The notes under the pieces were generated by a model that saw only the letters and a program-made list of their open reading frames with translations, made no database searches and was not told the origin of the DNA. A stretch of DNA of 64,000 nt from Epichloe hybrida (taxonomy: Eukaryota > Ascomycota > Sordariomycetes > Hypocreales > Clavicipitaceae), in assembly GCA_019022495.1 (NCBI GenBank), contig JAFEKR010000002.1, positions 2,480,001-2,544,000 on the forward strand. Reading direction: 5' to 3'. Made by a program: the position numbers and the translations under genes. Below, piece by piece: positions 47,059 through 58,727 of this stretch (within the stretch, counting starts at the first letter, position 1; each line of letters opens with the position of its first letter).

Positions 47059-49125
47059 CAGAGTATTGCACTAAAACGTGTAGTGTAGTGTAGTATTTGT
47101 AGTGTAGTGTAGTAACTACAATATAAACTATACTACACTATAAACTACACTAACTATAAGGAAAAAAAAACTATATTACACTAACTATAAAAAAAAAACT
47201 ATAATACATTACACTACAAATTTTTTTTCCTAAACTACACTAATTACAAACACTATAAATATAGTATTAGACTTTTTATTAGTTATTAGTATTTATAAGG
47301 TTAAAAGAAAGCTAGTTATATAAAAGCTTTTATTATTACTTATTTTATTAAATTAGTTATAGAATTTATAATATTATATTATTTTTATAATTTTATTATA
47401 ACTAAGTAAGGTTATATATAATATTATACTTTTTTAATAATACTATTTAACTTACTACTCTCTTTCCCTAATATAACTTAAAGAAAAACCTTCTTATTAT
47501 ATTATTTACTATTTCTATAAATTATTTTATCTTTCTATAAATTATTATTATTACTTATTTTAAAAAAAACTATAAAAAGAACTACTAGTAAACTTAATAT
47601 AAGTAACTTATTATATCTTATTATAGCTTATAATAGCTTATAATAGCTTATAATACTAATATTACTAATATTACTAGTATTACTAATATTACTAGTATTA
47701 CTAAGATTACTAAGATTACTGATAATATTATGTCACGGCTTGCACCAAAAGGTTAAGAACGAAGTAAAGGCTAAGACTATTGTAGTGTTAAAGCTAGGGG
47801 TTAATAATCTCTAAAATAATAATATATATAGTCTTTAATAAATACCTTGCTTTATAGGCACGTAGCTATCTTATAGCTAGCTAGCCTCTTTGTTATTCAC
47901 ATAGCCTAAAGGTTCTCTAAAGACTTGCTTTAATAAACATCCTATCTTTGACCTCTGCGCTCCTAACATATTATTAGTGTTAAAGTTTAATAAAAATAAA
48001 TAATAAATAAATAACTTAAATATAAATACTAGTAATTATAAGTAAATTACTATAGTAAAAGCTATAGTTTTTAATAACTTAGTATTTTAAGGTTTTTAAA
48101 AATATTAATATTATAAAAATGTTTTCTCTTTTATGTTTTTTTAAAATAATAATAAATATAAAATAATAGTAATTATAGTAATAATAGTAATTAAGGTTAT
48201 AAAAGTTATTAAAGCTTTTATAATAAGTATAATATATTATATAAAACTAAGTCCTAGTATTATTTTTAAAAACAAGTTAAACTTATTTTTTATAGCTTAT
48301 TTAAGCTATATAGGGTAATTAAAATAATACTATTAGTTATCTATTAATAAATTATAAATATTAGTTTATTATATTCTTTCTTTATGTATTATTATAATAA
48401 GATATATAAAGTTACTATATATAACTTCTTAAAGCTTTAGAATTATAAAGCTTAAAGTAATATTTAATTAGTTTAAATAGTAAATAAATAGTTTAAGCTT
48501 TTTTTAAGTTCTTATTATATTAATAATAATATTAAAGTACTAAGTATATATTCTATTAACTTTTATATATTTATTTAGATTTCTAATTTAATTTAATTAT
48601 ATTAGTTTAGGGTATTTTTTAATTAAATTAATAATAAAAATATAAAATAATTAATAATAATAGTAAATAAAATAATTAGAAGGTTTTTCTTAAAGTTATA
48701 TTAGTAAAATAAAGTAATAAGTATAATCATATTATTAAAAAGGTATAATATTATAAATAACCCTAGTTATAGTAAAATTCTTAAAAAAAAGTAAATATTA
48801 TAAATTCTATAACTAATTAAGTAAAATAGGTAATAATAAAAGCTTCTATATAACTAGCTTTCTTTTAATCCTTATAATAACATTATATAATAAAAAGGCC
48901 CACTTTTTTTTACTAACACTACAATACAAGTAAAAAAAAACTACAATACACTACACTATAAAAAAAAAAAAACTACACTACACTAACTATAAAAAAAAAA
49001 ACTACAATACACTACACTATAAAAAAAAAAAACTACACTACACTAACTATAAGAAAAAAAAAACTACACTATAAATACAAATTTTTCCTAAAAACTACAC
49101 TAACTACACTACAAATAATACTCTA
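47059..49125. mobile_element. non-autonomous hAT-like element E6 (inverted)
   Basis: From CAGAGTATTGCAC to TAATACTCTA, 2,067 bp, about 1.82 kb without the solo LTR at 47731-47968. Same orientation as E3 and E8. Terminal arrays and internal blocks as in E3. The flanks are CTCCTAGC and GTGGTAAT, not a duplication, and a few hundred bases of G3 RT between the two sides are missing. Confidence 0.75.
47731..47968. mobile_element. solo LTR of the gypsy C family
   Basis: 238 bp, TGTCACGGCTTGCACC...GCGCTCCTAACA, flanked by TATTA on both sides (47726-47730 and 47969-47973). The empty site is readable in E3 near 9855 (TAATATTATTAGTG). It lacks about 32 bp relative to the LTRs of gypsy C. It was left by recombination between the LTRs of an inserted element. 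Confidence 0.95.
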
Positions 49126-49719
49126 GTGGTAATTAAGGGACCCCTAATAAGGAGGTAAGCTATTAGCTCTAGCCTTATTAAAAAGGTCTATGAAGTTAGC
49201 TAACTTCTTAGGTAATATTAATATATCTAGGCTATTTAGTTTTATCTTAGGCACTATAATTTATAGTACTATTATTATCTCCCTAAGGCTTATAGTAATA
49301 AACATTATAGAAGTGTCCTTCCTCTAGTATGCCTAGCGCGCTTCTGTGGCATATAAGAACCTAATAATCCCTTATACTAAAGTCTTTACCTTACGCGTAA
49401 AGGCTTTAAAGACACATAAGCCCTTTATTACTCTAATAACTAATTGCTATTTTACTATATAAATAACTATATTATAATGTTCTAGCTATAGTATCCTAAG
49501 TATAATGTCTTATATAAGGCCTAGAATAATATATAAATACACTAATAACTCCTAGCTATTAATGTCTATTCTAGTGTATACTATATAGGTAATTAAGGAG
49601 GTATTCTCCTATACTCTCTTTCCCTTCCTTTCTATTTTTACTATAGTCTAGACACACCTTCTCTTTAGTAAATATATAAGCTCTAGGCTAAACTATTTTG
49701 CTACTAACTTACTTATAGC
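49126..49719 (-). pseudogene. gypsy G3 protease-RT linker
   Basis: Minus strand. LLVYLYIILGL, then ILRILQLEHYN (family pattern ILG-(M/I)-PWL-x-x-(H/Y)N), then QAYQRKDTSIMF when stops are read as Gln, and ANSLPP next to 49150, the start of RT (ELPPHR in the family). No Gag lies beyond, because E7 starts at 49720. Confidence 0.65.
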
Positions 49720-50899
49720 TAGAGTATTATTTGTAGTGTAGTTAGTGTAGTTTTTAGGAAAAATTTGTATTTGTAATGTAGTTTTTTTTTTGTAGTTAGT
49801 GTAGTGTAGTTACTAACTACACTAACTACAAAAACTACAATGTAGTGTTAGTAAAAAAAAAAGTAAGCCTTTTTATTATATAATGTTATTATAAGGATTA
49901 AAAGAAAGCTAGTTATATAGAAGCTTTTATTATTACCTATTTTACTTAATTAGTTATAGAATTTATAATATTTACTTTTTTTTAAGAATTTTACTATAAC
50001 TAGGGTTATTTATAATATTATACCTTTTTAATAATACTATTATATTCTTTACGCTAGCTAGCTAACTATATAGCTATTCCTAGTACTCTATCCGCTTAGT
50101 TAAGAGGGAAAACCCTTTACTAGGAAGAAAAACCCCCTTATATCTATAAACAGGCTAGCGCTAACCCTCTTCTAGGTCTACGCCGCATTAAGTGTAATTA
50201 ATTATAGGTATTTAGTGCTAGCTTACGCTAGCCTTATCCTAAAGAAAATAAAAAAGAAAGGAAAAAGTGTAATAGTAATCCTAACTAGCTCCCTTTAGTG
50301 CTAGTCTAGTCTTACTCTAACCTAGCTTTATATCTCTTGCTTTACCCTAGGGCGTAGTAAATTTAGATTTATAATAATAATTCACTTTTTATTTGCTTTA
50401 CTTCTAACTCTTTTAATACCTTACTTTTTAGCTAAATTTAACCTAGTACTAGTCTAAATATCTTATAAAGTCTAAGCATATAGTTTTATTTAATTATAGT
50501 AAAGGGTAAGTAATTTAGGCCTAGTGGCTAGGTGGTTTTACTCCTAGATTAGTTACGCGCTATTTATACGTTTACTTATCTTATGCTTTGTTTTCTAGCT
50601 AATATTATAGTTAGTCCCCCCCCCCTCTCTCTTAAGTATAAAAGAGAGCTTCTCCTCCCTTAAGGTTCTAACCTTTTTTCTTTTCTTATAATAAATTTCC
50701 TATAGGTTCTTTTCCTTCCTATCTCTTTTAGAAGCTATTTAAGGCTTCTCTAGTCTAGTGCTAGTTTAAATACTAATGTTTTACGTAGAAAAACATGCTA
50801 TAATATTACTAAGCTCTATAAGTACCTTATTTTTAGTGCTATTCTAGCTCTAATTTGCCTAGGAACTTATAACCTTAGATAAGTATCTAAGGAAGTCCC

Positions 50900-53800
50900 T
50901 AACCTAGAAGTAATTAAATTAGGTAAAGGCAAAAGGCCTAGAAGTAAGTTCTCTTTACCTTTATTTTACCTTATTTCTAGGTTTAACCTAGGGTAGCTAG
51001 GTAAGCTATAAGAGATCTAGTGTATGTCCTATAAGATATAATCTATTAAATATAAGGGCTATTAGTGCTATAATATTATTAGTAAGTTAGTTTATTTCTA
51101 GTCTAAGGGTAAGGCTAATTTACATATAAAGGAGTAATGTCTAATACCTATTTTAATTATTAGGTCTATAATTATATATATATTAAGGTAATATTAACTC
51201 CTATGCCTATTCTAAGCTTACTCTAGTGCTAATTTACTTATAGCTAAACATTACTAGCTAGCAAGGGGAATATTAGTGGTTAGTTAAGACCTAGGCTAGT
51301 ATAGTTACTAGGAGTAATATAAGTGGTTTTGCTCTAGCTTAGTAATAGCTTTATTCTATAGCTAACTTTAATTATCTAGGCCCTAGAGGACTATATTGCT
51401 TAGGTTAAGAAACTCTATGCTAAAAACCACGCTAAGAAAAAATAGGGTGCTACTATAGTAAGCCTAGACCTAGCTAGGTCTAGGTTTATAAAGGAATAAT
51501 ATAATAAGGTTATCTTTTAGCTTTAGTAGCTTAATGCCTAAGTAGTAAAGACAAACTAGTTCCTAGCTACTAGCCTATTAGCTAAGGGTAAGAGCAAGGT
51601 AATAGAGAATATAATCCCTATTTCTAAGGAGAAATAGGGCTAATTCTAGGTTAGTAAAGGGGCAGTGGTAAGCTAGTGTAAAATAATACCTATAGCTTTT
51701 TAACTTAAAATTAATCTAATAACTATTCTAAACCTATAGTCTTCCTATTATAGTGTGATTTTGCCTTATATCTAGCCTACCTCTATAGCTATACTATTTT
51801 ACCTAGTGCCTCTCTCTAGTTATCTATAGTGTCTATTTATTAGTTAGTTTAGTTACCTCTAGGGTAGCCTAGATTCTCCCCTAGTTTACGTTAATTAAAG
51901 GCTATGTCTTATACTAATATATAGTATTAAAGTCTTCTTATACTAAGGAATTACTTTATAATATATCTTACCTTTAGGGGATTATCTAGGGCTAGCCTTA
52001 CCTCCTATATGTCTCTAGGCTATCTTATTTAAGGGCGTCTATAGTTATAGTTAGTATAGTTAATAATTATATAGTACTAGTCTTTAACTATATAACCATA
52101 GCTATATAAGGGTAAAGCTACCCTAGGAACATGCCTTTAGAAAAGAAACTTATTAAGGCTAATTTTTCCTATATATAATTATACTATTATAGAGGAGATA
52201 TACTTATTAAGCTTAGTGTAAAATTTCTAGATTTCCTTTAGATTATAAGTAAGTAAGTAGTCCTCTATTAGCTCTCTCCTATGCCTATATTATCTTTATT
52301 ACCTATTAGAATACTAGTTTTCCTATCTTTTCTTTTACTCCTTATATAGTTATATATCTAGTTTATTATTAGTAAGTAAGGGTTTTCTTTTGCGTTATAG
52401 TACTATTTATACTAAGTTAGCTATAGCCTATATTTTATTTATTATTTTACTAAGTATAATCCTTTTCTTAAACTTTTACTTTATCTTATTTAAGTAAAGG
52501 TCTAGGGGGGGGATATAGGTTTTAACTTCTAGCTAAGTAATTAGTATAGCCTTAAATACTTTAGCTATAGTCTAGAGATAGGTTAATTAGTTTACTATAA
52601 AACTTCTAACTATTCCTTATAGTTTTCCTCCCTTCTTAGTTAGGGTATAGTAAGCGCTTACCCTATAGGCAAGAATAGGCTAGACTACCTATGTGTACAT
52701 AAGCTAGGTATCTCTAAAGCTAATGCCTTATGCTAATGCTACTAATATAGAGAGTATAAGCCACTACTAGGCTAGTTTTCCCTTAAGGATATTCTTATAA
52801 GCGCTCTAGTTAAGTTTTCTATTTACTTATACCCTAAAGAATTAGTATACCTTTATTAGTACTATTTTCTTTATACTAAGCTAAACCCTAGCCTATAAGG
52901 GCTTATAGGCCTTACTAAAGTGTATAAGTTTAGTTTTTACTAAGTTAAACTTTACTCTTACTTTCTTTACTTATTCCTTATAGATTTTCTAAGTAGCCTT
53001 AAGTTTTCTCTAGGTTTATACTATATTTTTACTAAATACTATAATATTTATATTATTAGTAAATCTAATTACTACTATACCTAGGATAGCCTAAAGGTAT
53101 ATGTAAAGTTCTATAAAGTAAAGGAGAAAGAGAATTAGTAAAAGGGGAGATCCTTATAGGGTACTAGCCTTAATCTTAAAGGGTCTAGAGAGTCCTCTAT
53201 TAAAGCTAAGCTAGCTTATTCTATCCGCTAGGAAGCTTTATATTATAGCTATTAGCTAGTAAGGGATTCCTATTAGGATTAGTAAGTAAATTAGGTATAG
53301 GTAGCTAACTTTATTAAAAGTAAATAAGATATTTATCTAGGTAAGTAAGGCAATTTTGCCCTTACTCTAGGCCTCTCTTATACACTTTACTAAGACCTTA
53401 ATTATAGTCTTTATTAACCTATTTATCCTATTCCCTATCTATAGCTTTAGAAGGAGTCCTTTTGCCTTAGTAAAGGCTATAAGTTACTTTATAATCATTA
53501 CTTCTATGATTTTTCCTATAATATTTAGTAAGGAAATAAGCCTCTAAGCGTTAGCCCTCCTTATCTCTTTTATTATCTTACCTAGTTTCCTAATTACTAC
53601 TACTCTAGTAATCTAGAATTAGGCTAGGAAATACCTTACTTTAAGGATAGTGTTTAGGAGCTAGACTATAGCTTCTTTTACTAGCTTATTATAGGCCTTA
53701 ATAAGGCCTACTAGAAGCTTATTATTACCTAGTGCTTTCTAGCTAGCTATATTTAATATAATGTCTAATATCTCTTCTAATTTAAACTAGTTATTATCTA

Positions 53801-55200
53801 GGAATAGTGTGTTATCTAGCTCTAGGAAGGTAAGGTCTAGGATTTAAAAGAGGTTTACTATAAGCTTAAGGAAGAACCTTAGTGCTAGTATACTTACTTT
53901 ATCCTTATGTGTAGTAGCTAGGTTTAGGTTATTTTTAGTCCTTTCTAGCTCTAGTAGCCTAGGTAGTTCTAGGGGGGCCTAGCTTTAAAGCTAGGCTTAT
54001 CTCTCTAGTCTTTACACTCCCTTATCCTTTCTCTATATATTAGCCTTTTATAAGGTATCTCTTTATATGTTTCTTCTCTTAGTTTTAATAACTTATTCTT
54101 AGTCCTTATTTACCTTAGTGTAGGCTTACTAGTTTACTTCTATTCTCTATTATCTCTATTATCTCTTTGCCTATCTAGCTTTAGTAACTACCTCTTTAGC
54201 TATCCTTAACTACTATACCTCTAGGCTAGGGAGCCCCTAGGGCTTCTATAAGGCTACCTTATTTACTATTTATTAAAGGTTTATAATAAGCTAGGTAGTG
54301 TATGCGTTTATCCCTTCTTTATCTTATAGATCTAAGGCGTTTTTAGGTTAAAAGCATACTACTACCTCTGCCTTTATATATGGTTTATCTATTATATTTT
54401 ACGTGTGTCTAAGGGCTTATAGGATATTATCTTATAGGCTAGTGAAGATGCTAATTAGCTATAGGATATAGTTAGATTTAGTAAGGTCTTTTACTCCTTT
54501 ATAGTGGACTTAGATATCTAGGGTTACCTACGCTAGGTCTATAGTACTATCCCTATTATCCTTGTGTTATTTAGTTAGTTCCCCTTAGGGTATTACTAGT
54601 CTAAGCCTTCACTAGCTTATAAGTTCTAGTAGCTTGTTTGCTTTATTAGTAGTTCTATCTAGCCTATCCTAAAGGGGATGCTTTTAGTTAAAATCTCCTA
54701 TAAATACGCTTTAGTTATGTGGTGTCTTTATATTAATATCTTATATAAGGGTGTTCTAGTTATTACTATAACCTTCTAAATAAAGAGAATAAATATTAAT
54801 CCTATGAATTTCTACTAGTAACTAGTTAGGCCCTCCCTAGGCTAACTATAATCTTATATTATATTTCTTATTAATATATATAGCATTATACCTATTATAG
54901 TATGTAAGTTAAAACTAGGTAAGGCCTAGTATAAGGGGCTATAAATGTTTTATATATTCTTACTCTTAGATTACTATTATATTTATATTAGTTTAGTAAT
55001 AGAGTGTAATATATATTAGGCTATCCTTCTTATTTATATTCTAGAAGAGAACTTATAATATTACTATATTAATTAGGGGGGTAGTAGTAAGTCTTAGCTA
55101 TCCTATACTAGTTTTATTCTAGCCCTAAGTTATTTCGCGTAGTGCCTAATACTCCTAGCTCTTAGCTATTCAGCGCTTTACTTTACATTTATAGGTTAAC
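50900..55200 (-). pseudogene. LINE ORF2: endonuclease and reverse transcriptase
   Basis: Minus strand. Endonuclease at about 54440-55110: RYNAIYINKKYNIRL, then YSLYLEGYSNN and IGDFN*KHPL*DRL, the GDFN-x-HHP-(L)-W signature with Trp codons now stops. RT at about 52800-53700: STL*GSPLLLILFLLY, which is GxPQGSPLSPILFLLY of non-LTR elements, then RFTNNINIIVFSKN, the FxDD box with both Asp changed to Asn. The DNA binding and nicking needed for target-primed reverse transcription are thus both destroyed. An RNase H domain may lie at 51300-52000, but I could not confirm it. Confidence 0.75.
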
Positions 55201-56607
55201 CCCTCTTTCTTCCTATTATTACTATAGGTTCTATAGCTATACTAGCTCTCTCTTAGGCTAGAGCTAGGCTCTTACTAGGGGAGCTAGAGGTAAAGTAAGA
55301 TAGTTATTTTAGGTAACTAGCCTTTACTATATTTTACTTCTCTTTTAGTACTAGGTAGTCTTTAGACTAGGCTAGGTATAGTCTAAAGTATAGGATATAG
55401 TTTTCCTTAAGTTATTTATTTATTATTAGGCATAATGCCTTACTATCTTTATACTAGCTAGCTTTACACTTACTATACCTTAGTGCTACCTTATAAAACT
55501 TAGTAATATATCTTATTTAAAAGTAATTATAGTACTGTCTAGGTTATAAGGTCTTATTATATAGTTTAGTTTAAAATAGCTTTACTTTAAAGACTATTTT
55601 ATCTTAGTATATCTTATTAGTATTTTTAACTTTAGCTAGTCTAAGAATTAGGGTAGTTTACTAGGTGTTCTTGCCCTAGGGGTGTCTTATAGTTACCTTA
55701 ATTATGTTTACTTTATTTGCTTTTCTAATTTCTATTACTAGGTTCTTAATAGATATGTACTTTATTAGGAAACCCTTAATAATAACGCTAAGTACGCGGT
55801 AGTAAATAGCTACCTCTAGGCTAAACACTTTAGTAATCTATTTTTAGTTTTCTCTATACTATGCTATATTTCCTTTAAAGGTAATAATTATATCCTTACT
55901 AGGGAGTCTTCTAGCTACTACTACTAAGGCTTGCCTAATAGCTTTATTTATAGCTATAACTATATCTTCCGCGCCCCTAGACTAAAGTAATTCTTATATA
56001 GTGTTTCCTTTTATAAGTACTTCTTTATATTATTTTCTAGGGACTTAGAGAGAGGGGGGGTTAGTATTTAGTTATTTTAGAGTAAGCCTAGCTATAATAC
56101 TAGCCTAGGTTAGGGAGTTATTATCTTTAGCTTCCTCCCTAATAGCCTCCTTAAGGGCTGTTTTTAATGCTTTTTTAGTAGTATAGATATTATTATTATT
56201 AGTGTTTATAGTTCTTATTTTAGCTTAGGTATAGTTTACTACCTAGTTAGCTATAGTAAGTGTAATACGCTATACTTAGGTGACTTTATTGCTTAAGTTA
56301 AGGCTAGTAATCTTATTATAATATTTTATGTCTTTAGGGTATGTAAATTAGTTCTAGTTTACTATTAGGTTATCTTTGCTTCTTTAGATGTTAAACTATC
56401 CTATTCCTATGTTTAGGTAATAGCTACTTTAAGCTAGCCCCCCTAAGCTTATGTTAATTACTATTAGTATTTTATTTTCACTCCTACTACTAGCTCTATT
56501 ATAGTGCGATATTATAGGGGGGGAGAAACAAAGGCAAGGATTTTAAATATTAATATGATTTGTATTTTAGAGGCAATTCCAAACCTTAGGGTTAGTGCGG
56601 AAAAGTA
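55200..56607 (-). pseudogene. presumed LINE 5' region / ORF1
   Basis: Upstream of the endonuclease in the element, where Tad-like LINEs carry ORF1 (a nucleic-acid-binding protein, often with CCHC fingers). I could not place finger motifs. The extreme 5' end (56510-56607) keeps CpA and CpG; the rest is mutated. Assignment is by position only. Confidence 0.4.
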
Positions 56608-56630
56608 TGCAAAGCTTTTATAATAAGTAT

Positions 56631-57448
56631 AATATATTATATAAAACTAATAATACTATTATACTTATTACTTTATTTTACTAATATAACTTTAAGAAAA
56701 ACCTTCTAATTATTTTATTTACTATTATTATTAATTATTTTATATTTTTATTATTAATTTAATTAAAAAATACCCTAAACTAATATAATTAAATTAAATT
56801 AGAAATCTAAATAAATATATAAAAGTTAATAGAATATATACTTAGTACTTTAATATTATTATTAATATAATAAGAACTTAAAAAAAGCTTAAACTATTTA
56901 TTTACTATTTAAACTAATTAAATATTACTTTAAGCTTTATAATTCTAAAGCTTTAAGAAGTTATATATAGTAACTTTATATATCTTATTATAATAATACA
57001 TAAAGAAAGAATATAATAGACTAATATTTATAATTTATTAATATATTATATAAAACTAATAATACTATTATACTTATTACTTTATTTTACTAATATAACT
57101 TTAAGAAAAACCTTCTAATTATTTTATTTACTATTATTATTAATTATTTTATATTTTTATTATTAATTTAATTAAAAAATACCCTAAACTAATATAATTA
57201 AATTAAATTAGAAATCTAAATAAATATATAAAAGTTAATAGAATATATACTTAGTACTTTAATATTATTATTATATAATAAGAACTTAAAAAAAGCTTAA
57301 ACTATTTATTTACTATTTAAACTAATTAAATATTACTTTAAGCTTTATAATTCTAAAGCTTTAAGAAGTTATATATAAATTTATATATCTTATTATAATA
57401 ATACATAAAGAAAGAATATAATAGACTAATATTTATAATTTATTAATA
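56631..57448. repeat. 409-bp tandem duplication in E7
   Basis: Copy 1 at 56631-57039 and copy 2 at 57040 to about 57445, both starting AATATATTATATAAAACTAA. Copy 2 has small deletions. The first bases are an inverted piece of hAT interior, so the duplication followed the rearrangement at the LINE junction. Confidence 0.9.
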
Positions 57449-57609
57449 GATAACTAATAGTATTATTTTAATTACCCTATATAGCTTAAATAAGCTATAA
57501 AAAATAAGTTTAACTTATTTTTAAAAATAATACTAGGGCTTAGTTTTATATAATATATTATACTTATTATAAAAGCTTTAATAACTTTTATAACCTTAAT
57601 TACTATTAT

Positions 57610-57818
57610 TACTATAATTACTATTATTTTATATTTATTATTATTTTATATTTATTATTATTTTATATTTATTATTATTTTATATTTATTATTATTTTAT
57701 ATTTATTATTATTTTATATTTATTATTATTTATATTTATTATTATTTTATATTTATTATTATTTTATATTTATTATTATTTTATATTTATTATTATTTTA
57801 TATTTATTATTATTTAAA
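57610..57818. repeat. 17-bp satellite (TTTATTATTATTTTATA)
   Basis: About twelve tandem copies, one with a shortened T-run. It expands a TTATTATTATTTT stretch that is single copy in E2 and E3. Confidence 0.9.
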
Positions 57819-57989
57819 AAAACATAAAAGAGAAAACATTTTTATAATATTAATATTTTTAAAAACCTTAAAATACTAAGTTATTAAAAACTATAGCTTT
57901 TACTATAGTAATTTACTTATAATTACTAGTATTTATATTTAAGTTATTTATTTATTATTTATTTATTATTAAACTTTAACACTAATAAG

Positions 57990-58160
57990 ATTATAAGTAA
58001 TCTTAGTAATCTTAGTAATCTTAGTAATCTTAGTAATCTTAGTAATCTTAGTAATCTTAGTAATCTTAGTAATCTTAGTAATACTTAGTAATATTTAGTA
58101 ATATATTAGTATTATAAGCTATTATAAGCTATTATAAGCTATAATAAGATATAATAAGCT
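57990..58160. repeat. 9-bp (AATCTTAGT) and 10-bp arrays in E7
   Basis: About ten AATCTTAGT units, then AATATTTAGT variants and a short AAGCTATTAT array, as in E2. Confidence 0.9.
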
Positions 58161-58727
58161 ACTTATATTAAGTTTACTAGTAGTTCTTTTTATAGTTTTT
58201 TTAAAATAAGTAATAATAATAATTTATAGAAATATAAAATAATTTATAGAAATAGTAAATAATATAATAAGAAGGTTTTTCTCTAAGTTATATTAGGGAA
58301 ATAAAGTATTAAGTTAAATAGTATTATTAAAAAAGTATAATATTATATATAACCTTACTTAGTTATAATAAAATTATAAAAATAATATAATATTATAAAT
58401 TCTATAACTAATTTAATAAAATAGGTAATAATAAAAGCTTTTATATAACTAGCTTTCTTTTAACCTTATAAATACTAATAATTAATAAAAAGTCTAATAC
58501 TATATTTATAGTGTTTGTAGTTAGTGTAGTTTAGGAAAAGAAATTTATAGTGTAATATATTATAGTTTTTTTTTTTTATAGTTAGTGTAGTGTAGTTTTT
58601 TTTTCCTTATAGTTAGTGTAGTTTATAGTGTAGTGTAGTTTATAGTGTAGTTACTACACTACACTATAAATACTACACTACATTACACGTTTTAGTGTAA
58701 TACTTTACTCTTACCCTTAGCTACTAG

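Larger units (their letters stand above)
30275..49719 (-). mobile_element. Ty3/gypsy element G3, split into three pieces
   Basis: A second gypsy family on the minus strand, in pieces 30275-33556, 45745-47058 and 49126-49719. The 3' LTR is at 30275-30527 and its outer neighbour is TATTA (30270-30274). The integrase core is at about 33050-33310, RT at about 46900-47058, and the protease-RT linker at 49126-49719. The big hAT (33557-45744) and E6 (47059-49125) are inserted in it. The RT-N-terminal part expected between 47058 and 49126 (roughly 200-300 bp) is missing. Gag and the 5' LTR are absent: E7 begins at 49720. Confidence 0.8.
50044..56607 (-). mobile_element. near full-length LINE, Tad/I-like
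   Basis: About 6.56 kb on the minus strand. The 3' end is TTCTTTACGCTAG at 50044 (plus) and the 5' end is near GAAAAGTATGC at 56607. AP-type endonuclease and reverse transcriptase motifs are readable on the minus strand (see the ORF2 entry). A 16-bp duplication TAATAATACTATTATA is seen at 50028-50043 and again at 56647-56662, but about 40 bp of other hAT sequence lie between the 5' end and the second copy. The same 3' end ends all the shorter copies (24859, 25882, 59603 and 60549 fragments). Confidence 0.85.
49720..58707. mobile_element. non-autonomous hAT-like element E7, split by a LINE
   Basis: Left part 49720-50043 (TAGAGTATTA end with GTAGTGTAGTTAG array) and right part 56608-58707 (ending CACGTTTTAGTGTAATACTTTA). 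The full-length LINE (50044-56607) is inserted between. The right part contains a 409-bp tandem duplication and a 17-bp satellite. Left flank CTTATAGC lies in gypsy G3, right flank CTCTTACC in a LINE, so the two halves are not in one original target. Confidence 0.75.
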
